Source of the DNA: Rhabditophanes sp. KR3021 | Taxonomy: Eukaryota; Nematoda; Chromadorea; Rhabditida; Alloionematidae | DNA length: 64,000 nucleotides | Direction of reading: 5' to 3' | Assembly: GCA_963281155.1 (NCBI GenBank) | Contig: CAUJLY010000001.1 | Location: 5,208,001 to 5,272,000, forward strand | Shown: piece after piece, positions 54,615 to 64,000 of the stretch | Layout of the letters: every line of letters begins with the position of its first letter | Position numbering within the stretch: the first letter of the stretch is position 1 | Notes under the pieces: model-generated | The model's input: only the letters and a program-made list of their open reading frames with translations | Told to the model about the DNA's origin: nothing | Database searches by the model: none | Translations under genes and position numbers: made by a program

Positions 54615-57600
54615 GTGTAATCCAAATTGTGGAATTTTTAAATAAACATTTTTAAAAAATGGAATAAATAAACATAAATATTTATGAACTGTGGCAATCT
54701 TACGCAACATTTAAAATGTAACACTCTGTCTTTTTTAAATTGTTTTAAACACAAATAGTTGATTTAAGTTACCAAAATATTTTTATTGAAAAAGAGTGTC
54801 TCGCCGTTATTATAAACAAATCATAATGTCCTTAAGTTAGATTGTAAAATGTGTTCAAACATTTATGCACTCTTGAAAATAAACAAATCTGTACTTTGGA
54901 ATTTAAAAATTAACTAATGCCTTTTTCAAATTGCGAAAGTATGAAATGTTTGTTTAACAAGATCAATTAACAATAAGGCTTCAAATTGCAACAATATGTT
55001 CTTTTAAAAATACTGCTTAAAATGACATCTTTTGGAAGATAAAATATTTTGCAAATTCAATTTTATTGCACTATGCCATCTGGAATTTTTAAAAATAAAC
55101 TACTAATAATGTTTCTTTTATTAGACTGATACACCCGCTACATAAACAATTCAAAATTGAAGTACAACCTTTATTTTGACCATACTGATAAAATCTGTTC
55201 CAATTGTTTTCTATATATAAATTCGTAAAAATGTTCATTTGAAAATTTATATTTCTACTCATCATTTCGTAACTTTCATTTACTACAAAACATTTTCTTT
55301 ACTTATTCTTATGTAAATACATTCATAATTTTGAGAAGTAATGTATCCGAAGGCGTTTAAGATGATAACACTAATTTGTATTGCATTCAAACGTTTTTTC
55401 GAATAAAAATATCATTTTTTAAATCACTTAAAAAACGGCATTTGGAAACGGCTGTTCCTTGTTTTCCCTTTGATAAATGTAGGATATAAAAGACGATTTG
55501 TTTCAATTTGTCATATCACTTCAAAATTTATTTGTTTTTTAAATACTTCTATTACTTTACACTCATTCGAACGGTGTCTTATTTTTGCAACTCACTATTT
55601 ATCAACAAGTTCGCTTTAAGTTAATTTTGAAGTCTAGAAAAATTAAAATTATTTATAGCTGTAGACATCTAAAAGCTTGCAATCTTTACACATAATTCGT
55701 AGCATAAGTGTTCCACAGTCTACTTATAGCTATCAACACTCATTTACTACTTTATCCTTTTGAATGCGAATTGAATATAAATATGATATTGCCGAATATT
55801 TAAGATTTTGCTTGACATCTTGTTAATGGTTTGTAAGGAATTTGATGACATTTATCAGGCAACTTATTATAGAAATGTTTTTTAGACTTGGAATATTTTA
55901 ATCAAAATTTCAACTTGAATGTTCATTAAAAATTTATATACTACGCACATATCTTGACTATAATTAAAAGCGAGCTTTTTGACATAAGTACTTGGCAAAA
56001 TCTTAAACGCAAAAGGATGTCCATTTACGATAAAACAGATTCACCTGAGACATTTCCATTAAAAACAATAGTTAAAAACGTTTCTAGGCATTCTTTGAAA
56101 CATTTTGCACAACTTTTACATTTACATTAGATTTAAATATATTCTAAATTAAATATATTTTAAATTAATACAAAAACATTGCCTATAAGCCTTAAGAAAT
56201 AGTTTTAATAAACTATTGTTATCTACATCTTAATTTAAGTATTTAGTGTATATCTTTGAACCCAAAACCTTTTATTTTTTCCAGCCCATCATTTCATTCA
56301 TTATTTTATGTCTACTCATGACTTTAACAATTCATTCTAAAATTTAACCATTTTTACATTTTATGTATAAACGTATCAATTGCATAGGATGGGAATATCG
56401 TAGTATCATCTTTCAAATAATACCATTTTCTACAACGCATCTCTCTGGAATTGTTGAGGAATAAAGTTAGACTACAGAATTTTACTTTACAAAACCTTCT
56501 ATTAAATTATTTGTTATTTGTTAATTACACAAAAACAATTCGAAATTTTGTTACATTACGAAAATTAAGCAGTGAAACATTTCAAAAATTGTTTGATAAA
56601 TAAAAAATGATCCGAAAATGCGAGGCAAGTCCTTCTTTACACATATAATCTAACATAAATAAACATGCTCCAACCTTTCTTAGTACAAACAAGAAAATAA
56701 TAGTGACCTCAAAAGTCATCCTAAAATATATCCTGACTTGTTCAGCTTTGATATTATTTATACAGCTATCTCCAATACTACAAGTATATGTCTGAAATAT
56801 TTAATCTCTGGCAAATCATTTTTAAATTATATTATTGTTATCATATCTATATATAATATTTTAGTAGTGAGGAACTCTTAAGTTGAATTATAAAAAATAT
56901 TTATCTTGTCAATAAATTAATGGGTATCAATTTGATATTAAATGCCACAATTTGAACAATTTGTCACTAATCAGTCAAAGTTGTAGCACCTTTAATTTAT
57001 TAAAATTTACTAAAGACTTCAACTATTCAACTTGTTATAATAATTCATAAAGGAGATTTTAATTGAGATGTTTAAATTTGTAAAAGAAGCAAGAGTATAT
57101 TAAGAAGATAATAACTACACTTAACATTTGAAATTTTATCCTTAATTACGGAAGCAATCCGACAATATGTTTATTTTTATATTACTAACTTTTGCTCTAT
57201 ATATGATTTAATTTATTAATATAACTTTGTATATCTTATTTAGCCAGCTAGATGAATTTTTGTTATTTGTATTATTCGTTGATAAAAAATGTAGCCATGG
57301 ATAATTGTTTGGTAATTTGATAAGTTAATAATTTTTAGCCAATACTTCTACTCTAAATTGACTCATCTTTTATTTAATATTACTGTCATTTTGTATGAAT
57401 GTAACTTAGGAAATAAACAAACCGTTACCAAATCATTCAAAAATAGTCTATTACAAATATATTTAATGAGCATTTTTTCCATTTACTTAACTTATTATTC
57501 AATGATATTTTGATGAACATTTGTTATTTTGTTAGTAAACTTAGATAAATACACGACATTTGATAATAGGAAATTATTTCTACGTCAACCGAATACTTAT

Positions 57601-59478
57601 AATTTAAATTTACTTGTAATAAATACAAAAATTTAATACGTTGACATAAATACTCTTATCTTATCAATGCTAGTTTAGCAAATAAATTCTTGTTACAATC
57701 AAAAAAATAACCACTTTGCTTTCACAATCCGGAATTTTATGTGGCAAAAGTTTAATAGAGTGTCAGCGGCATCTTTTCTACTATTTTTGATTTCATTGTT
57801 CTTAGCGAGTTGTTCAAATTATATTACACTTCAAGTTTAATCAATCACTTTCAAGTATTTATTGCACAATATTAGCATTTAAGCTAATTATAAAAAACAG
57901 CAATAATATTTATTTGTATTATTTGTGATCTTTTTTTTGGGAGTCTCTTAAATATTATATTTGACTGTAAAAAAGCTACTTAATATGCCTATTTGATTGT
58001 GGGGAACATTTATTAAAATATTCCATTTTAAAGTACTTTAATTAATATCTTTGATTGCAAAGTAAATTCATGGTTATTCTCTATCATAATTTCTATACAT
58101 CAACATGTTGCTAGTATTATTGACAGAAACATATACGCATTATTTGAACTTATATTTATCGTGCTAATTCTAGACATATCAAGTTTCAAATATGTATACT
58201 CTAATGAAGGATTAATCATTTTTGTTGTTGTGTCTGTGAAATGAATCATAGACATGGAAATTAAGTTATTTTAAGTTTTAAAATAGTATGAGTTTAGTAA
58301 CTTTAAAACGATAAACTGTTATGTTAAGTGCATTTTTAATTGGCCAAACTGGCATAACAATAAATTAATTGTGTGCCCTGCTCATCATAATCAACACCCT
58401 GTTAACAATATTAATCATCTATGTATATATTTATTTCATTAACTTCACAAAATCATTTTGCCACATTTCCGCGGCACACCATTCTTAACCTTTTTATCGT
58501 TATTGCCTCCCAAAGATCTGATCAACATATTTTATAAAATACGAGTAAAAGCATAATACATATGTATTTATTTCAAATATACTAACTTCTTTGCCTAAAC
58601 CTAGCATAAGATCATTCAACTCTTTTTCCTATCATTACGCTTCTTATCATCATAAAATTATATAGTTTGAACAATAAACATAAATATGTTATGTAGACAA
58701 TATAAATCTTTTCATAATAAACATCAAGTTCATTAGCTTTAAATCAAAAGTTGCAAAAAATACTACATTTTTTTATTCCATGATTTTTGATATGTTTATA
58801 AGCTGATAAATACGTAAATATTTAATTGTATATACGGTATTTAGTGTATATTTAAACATATGAGTGTTTATAGTATTAGGTAATATTATCTTCATTTTTT
58901 GTAATTCTAGGATTTGATAAACCAAAACTGCATAAAATAAAGTTCCAACATTTCAGTTGCAAATATTTTAAAGCTTCCAACGTTTCTATTGCAAATATTT
59001 AGTTTATCAGTTTACCTTGAATTTCTTAAATAATAATTAAAATGTGGTGCTTTGTTTATGATGTATTCATTTTGAATGAGATTAAACATAAAATACGTAA
59101 TAAAAAGTTGGTGAGTCAATGCGAAAGCAATTGGATTGTCTTACACAAAAAATATAGTATAAACTTTGATACTTAAAATTTATTGGATCTCTAGCATTCT
59201 TAAAATTTAACTTATTATTCCTTTGAGTGGAAATAGTGCATTGTGATTACATTAATTAGTATACTCTTTACTTCCTTATAGAAAACACATTTACAAATTG
59301 GTAATAGCGGTTTGCTTCGAACTTCGTGTAATATTTTTAACAATCTTTAAATTTCAATATTTTAGAAAAGCTTTACCTAAATCTTTCAAATTTTTACTGC
59401 CAATATTTTAATTGCTTTCGAAGCGTGATTTTTCAATATCTCTTCTGGTTAATTGAAGAAATATCTTTTCAATCAAAG
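54615..59478. other. Gene desert upstream of the CCP/EGF/Ig gene
   Basis: About 4.9 kb of very AT-rich DNA with no frame, fingerprint motif or long repeat I can support on either strand. It may hold distant regulatory sequence for either neighbour. Confidence 0.5.
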
Positions 59479-62400
59479 ATGAAACTTTTTGATTGTGAAA
59501 GGCATGCTTTTGCCTTTCGGATACGTTTAAAAACAATCTTTATTTTTACTGCAATTTTTGTATCTTTCAATGGACTGTCTGAATGCCAAGAATTAGATAT
59601 AATTGGAGACAAATTCATTTTGGAGGATGTTTTCTATGTGAACGGAGTAGAAAAATTTGCTCCAATTGCAAGAATCCCAAACAATCGACAAGAAGATCAA
59701 ACTCTTCTTTCACTCCATGATGTTATAAATGCTACTGTCAATGAAGACGGTGATATTAATATGCATCAAGTGATGAAGGATATGGCGAGATTTAAAAGAA
59801 GTACAGGTATTTTTAAAACCAGATCGGGTCTAATTGATTAAAATATTCATAAATGATTTACTGTTACACAAAAATATTTAACATTAATTATATTATTGAA
59901 TGGATCAAAAATGCAATTGATATATGTAAATAGACACTCATTCCTTTTAATTCATCAAAAATGTCGTATGAATCTTTGATTGCAATAAGATTGCTAAAAT
60001 AACACCAACTAACAAAATTGTTTAACCCCGTTTTGTGAATTAACCACTTTTATGTTGCCAGGTAACGTTCGAACTATCAATTCAAGAAGAAGACCTAATG
60101 GTCGAACTAAACAAGGTATTGTTTGTCCTAATTTGCTTTTTGTTCATGATTGTATGATTAAATATACCCCATTGATTATCTTATTTAACTATGTGATTTG
60201 TCAAATGAAGATAATGAATGATGATTTGAGATGAAGCACATACTATAAGTATACCCACAACCAAATACACACCTTGTCATCATGCTTTTTTGTATTTAAT
60301 GATCTACATATAATTAGGCTTTGAATCGAATAATTTAATTTGTAGTATGTAGATTCATGTTTTAATTAATAAGCTTTAAACTAATTCAAATAATAACCCC
60401 GTATTCTCTCAGGATCTCAACCAAATATTGTCCTTGATGCCAACGGCATACCATGTGATTATAACCGACGTCGCCTGCATTCGCGAAACCGATTTCCGCG
60501 TTCTCAAAATCTTTCTAAAAGATCTGATGACGATTGGTGCCCAATTTTAAGTAGGTTTGCAGTATGTCATGCATGAGATTTTTACCATTTGTAAAATTCT
60601 GCCTTATTCTTCTATCAGACATTAATTTATATCTTCATACAATCAAATTAATCAAATTACATATCATAGCATGCATTTGAGTTTAAAAATTAATCTTTAA
60701 AAGTGGGCAAAAAATAATTTTGTAATTGGATATGTCTGTTATAAACATTATATATAGATCCATCCCGGACGGTGGAACCTGAACTAGTAGATATTGCTGA
60801 GAATCGTAAATCTTCCACTACTTCAAATAAAGGCGTAACAGGTCGTTGTATCGTCAGTGCTGATCTTTCAAGCCATTATTGTGGAAATGAAGAAGGTAAA
60901 CTTAAATAGTTGATAAAATGTTTTGTCCTCATTTTCTATAACTGTTTTAAGTCTTTTAGCTGTCTCATTGTTTGTAGTTAGTGTTCTTTAGATATTGTGA
61001 CAAATTTACCTCTTAAAATTAATGTTTCACTTTAAAATTAATATCTTACGTCAAAATTAATATTTCCCTTTTTCAAAATTAATATTTTGCTTTTCAACAT
61101 TAATATTTTCCTTTTTCAACGTTAATATTTTCCTTTTAAAACTAATATTTCAATAACCTTTGAATTTTTTTATGTTGTGACACTTCAACAGTACATAATA
61201 TGTAACGTTATCATACCTCATCTTGCAGAGAATTAACATAATTAACTTTTATTTTGGGTGGTTTTATATTATCTTTCAATATTGTGCAAATATTCTATAT
61301 TGCCTGTTTTATTACATAACACTTTTTTACTAATTTATATTTGATTTTGCACATTTTTAATTAACTTGCCTGCACTTCATGTTTTGCTTTTTTACTATTG
61401 TGGCAATCACTATTAATAAATTTTAGTGTCTGATCCTCCAATTCCCCCTGATCACACTGGAAAATGTATAATCTCCCCAAAAAGCGGACGTGAAATTTGT
61501 TATCCATCATACAGTTCACTTGATTCAACTTGTACTGATGCTTCCGATGAAGCAACCAGTATTGTTCAACCACCATATGTCAATCATGCAACGTAAGTAA
61601 TTTTGTATTATTTAATTTACACAATTTAGTGTCCGTGCACTCGCCTATGTCCCCCCTGAAAATCTGCGCCGTCTTATTACACAATACTATCGTAAAAAAG
61701 CAAGAAATTTGCCAAATAATTTAGACTTGGGGAATGTTCCATTTTTATTCGCCAAATATCATTGTGAAGAAGGATATGAAATGGCGGATGAAATCGAGTT
61801 AATGTTTTGTCAAAACAGGCAATGGGTTAGTACAAAGCCGGAGTGTCGTGGAACTGGAGCTTGCGCTGAAAATAATGGCGGATGGTATTTTTGCTAATTT
61901 AATTGAGATATAAAATAACTTTTTAGTTCTCATACATGTAAAACAAATTCTGCTGGAAATGCCGAATGTTCATGCCCAAAGGGTAAATTAAATTATTAAA
62001 AAACAAAATTATTAGAAAATGTCAATTTAATTAACAAAATTTAAAATCCTCTTTAAGAATCAATTCAGTAACATCATGATTAAGTTCATGATACATTAAA
62101 TAGGTCATTTCAAGAGTAGTCTTATCACAGTCGATGTTAGTGAATTGAGGTCCTAGATGGTTGGTAAGAATGTATTCAACATTTTCAGCTATCTTTTTAC
62201 TGGATACTCCTTTTTAACATGATCTACTTCTCTCTCAGCTAGTTTAACTTTGCATTACTTTCTCACGTTCATCAAACAGGAAATCGTTATCAACAGCCAC
62301 TTCACAACCATATTCGTGGACTCTCTTGCGACTTTTGAAATCTCCAACCTCTCCACTGTAAAAGATTGCTGATGGCATGTTAGATAAGTCAAGTACTAAG

Positions 62401-64000
62401 GGATTAATCTTAAGATACACATACATGATTCAGATTCATCATTCTCAGCTTTCATATCATTCAACTTTTTCTTGATTGAAGCTGCTGTTCTTTCTTTGTT
62501 GATACATGGTCAAGGATTTGTTTTTTAATGACTTTTCCCATACATTTGATTGAGTGCGAGCCAAATAAATTCGATAATCTGTCAGAGACGATTCCACTTT
62601 CTCATTTTTTGATTTAAGCGAAGCAGTTATGACACGTCTTTCATTGATAAAAGCGTTTCTTTTTGGTTCTGATTTCATGTACTTTACTTTGATAACACAT
62701 TGACCAGAATTTGAAGATTCTTTTCAGTCGGATGACAATGTCTTTGGTCATCATTTGCAGCATATGGACGTGTGCATTTAACCCTTCTTGTATTCAATCA
62801 GTAACGCCGGTGTAATAATGCTCATTCATTTCACTTTGATCCAAGAACACATAGTAAGGAAACCATTATTTGTCATGTCTTTTCTGAAACATCATCTGTC
62901 ATCTCATTTTCTGTCATTTCATCATCTGTTACCTTATCCTCTGAACTCTCATCTTCTAAGCTATCATGTTTTGAACTCTCCCACTTCCACCACCATTTCC
63001 TCTAACACTTTTAGGCAGAAACAACCATGTTCGTCTTCATTCAATCCATCAACTGCCATCATAATCTGTTCTCGAAAAAAGTCCTAATCACCCCTTGGCC
63101 GTCACAGTTAAATTTATCAAAATAACTTGTTGTAGCGAAACTTTCTCCACAGTAATCACACTCATGCTTTCTTTCCCTTTTCTTCTTAATTATGTCAGGA
63201 TAAATGGTAAATAGATAGAATACACGTTAAATCAAATCTAAATTACATTAAAATGAGCAAGAGTATGGTTATTAGTGCAAAATACGATATACGTGAGATG
63301 AATACAAATTAAAACCATAGGTAACATGGATATGACAAGTATTTATAGAAATCTAGCATTAATGATCTATATTTGATCTTTAATATTACTATTACGCGTA
63401 ATTAGCTTGAGACACATTAAAATTAACTAAATCTTAGGTACAGTTGGAATACCGGCACTTTAACAAGTTTAAATATAACAAACTATTTACATAATTAATC
63501 ACTTTATTACAGGAATGGTTTTGGAAAAATCAATGCAAATTTGTATCAAACCTGTACCCACCCAACTTTGCAGACGTTTGACTGGAAGTAGTTCTGGTGA
63601 TATGAGTGTAAGTAAAAAATGAGGCTTTAAAATATTTACTAATATATCTTATTTTAGAAAAATGAAAAATCTGGATGTATTTGTAGTCAAATTGACCAAC
63701 AGCAATATGCTTGCAGCTGCCCCGGAAATGAGCAATGTTTGCTATTGAAAGGACCACCCAAAATTTATATTGAACCTAGTCTTAGACCATATGAAGTTGA
63801 GCCTGGTGGGTATGTTAAAACTAGTTCCAATTTGTATTACTAACAATATTAATGTTGTGACATCTTTTAACCATTTTACATGATTATAGCTCTATAAACA
63901 TAACATGTTATGCAACGGCGTATCCTTTCCCAGATTTGTATTGGCAAAAAGAAGATGAACAAAAAAATCATTACGTTCCGAATAAAAATTTGATCAGGTC
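59479..64000 (+). CDS. Secreted CCP/EGF/Ig modular protein, 3' end beyond right edge
   Basis: Ten exons visible: 59479-59806, 60062-60115, 60413-60550, 60758-60895, 61427-61592, 61630-61884, 61927-61982, 63513-63607, 63658-63809, 63890 onward. The ATG at 59479 precedes a hydrophobic signal segment ([13 protein letters not shown]). After a basic low-complexity N-terminal region comes a Cys-containing stretch ([24 protein letters not shown]), then a sushi/CCP-like module ([22 protein letters not shown]) with a 50-residue insertion, an EGF-like module ([24 protein letters not shown]), another Cys-rich unit and the start of an Ig domain (PGGSINITC, LYWQKED). Extracellular adhesion or synaptic-matrix role is plausible by architecture only. 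I do not recognise the orthologue. Confidence 0.8.
61012..61151. repeat. Minisatellite in intron 4 of the CCP/EGF/Ig gene
   Basis: About six to seven imperfect copies of a roughly 20-bp unit of the form TTTTCAAAATTAATATTTTCC, with variants TTCAACATTAATA and TTCAACGTTAATA. Confidence 0.85.
62030..63190 (-). mobile_element. E5: antisense GIY-YIG element in intron 7 of the CCP/EGF/Ig gene
   Basis: Minus-strand coding remnants occupy most of a 1530-nt intron that splits the EGF module. From its start: a finger [10 protein letters not shown] (about 63165-63095), an acidic Glu/Asp/Thr-rich piece (about 62980-62890), a charged segment [14 protein letters not shown] to [13 protein letters not shown] (62678-62457), then GIY-YIG (62426-62041). 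Stops and frameshifts between pieces. The intron borders of the host gene keep the frame. Confidence 0.6.
62041..62426 (-). pseudogene. GIY-YIG nuclease remnant of E5
   Basis: MYVYLKINP (GIY strand), SAIFYSGEV (YIG strand), [12 protein letters not shown] (Arg/His helix), FLFDEREKV (shared block), then after a frameshift [17 protein letters not shown] and QFTNID with the Glu and Asn, ending at a stop near 62041. Residue by residue it matches E4 best (SKRIADNIEYILMNAL). Confidence 0.65.

Overview
This is nuclear DNA from a small-genome invertebrate animal, most likely a nematode. Coding genes have GT-AG introns, many only 38-50 nt long. Pyrimidine synthesis is encoded as one fused animal-type CAD protein. 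There is a seven-helix receptor of the kind expanded in nematodes and a cluster of secreted sulfotransferases of nematode type. The DNA is strongly AT-rich outside exons. The species cannot be named from sequence alone.

Layout. 1-6011 (minus): large part of an AT-less polyketide synthase (DH-KS-ACP-KR-ACP-DH-KS), running off the left edge. 6273-10616 (minus): a co-directional block of phosphoglycerate dehydrogenase, GAPDH and phosphoserine aminotransferase, i.e. the branch from glycolysis into serine. 11402-18251: four sulfotransferase genes plus two pseudogene fragments (to about 19.96 kb). 20416-21933: a divergent GT10 fucosyltransferase. 22484-32396: the glycine cleavage P-protein in 12 exons. 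32.4-36.0 kb: gene-poor. 36014-40863: a HIPK-type kinase. 41485-42561: a second, nearly identical GAPDH, with a decayed piece of phosphoglycerate dehydrogenase beside it. 43310-50052: CAD in two exons. 50884-51920: a broken 3' part of an NAD synthetase gene between direct repeats. 52690-54614: one intact chemoreceptor-like gene and one pseudogene. 54.6-59.5 kb: gene desert. 59479-64000: a secreted CCP/EGF/Ig protein, running off the right edge.

The most unusual feature is a set of five insertions (E1-E5), each inside an intron of a plus-strand gene and each reading antisense to its host. E2-E5 (two in the P-protein gene, one in the kinase, one in the CCP/EGF/Ig gene) end in remnants of one related GIY-YIG nuclease domain. 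E1, in a sulfotransferase intron, carries two HNH endonuclease remnants (one with a NUMOD4-like segment) around a decayed protein disulfide isomerase fragment. Several carry apparent spliceosomal introns of their own. I read them as decayed copies of endonuclease-bearing mobile elements, resembling homing endonucleases in domain content but living in nuclear introns.

Serine synthesis (PSAT, PHGDH), GAPDH and glycine cleavage together touch 3-phosphoglycerate, serine, glycine and one-carbon metabolism. CAD uses carbamoyl phosphate and aspartate for pyrimidines. Clustering may be chance, but PSAT-GAPDH-PHGDH lie in one direction with 260-630 bp gaps. All exon models are hand-made from reading frame, splice signals and remembered family patterns; no searches were run.
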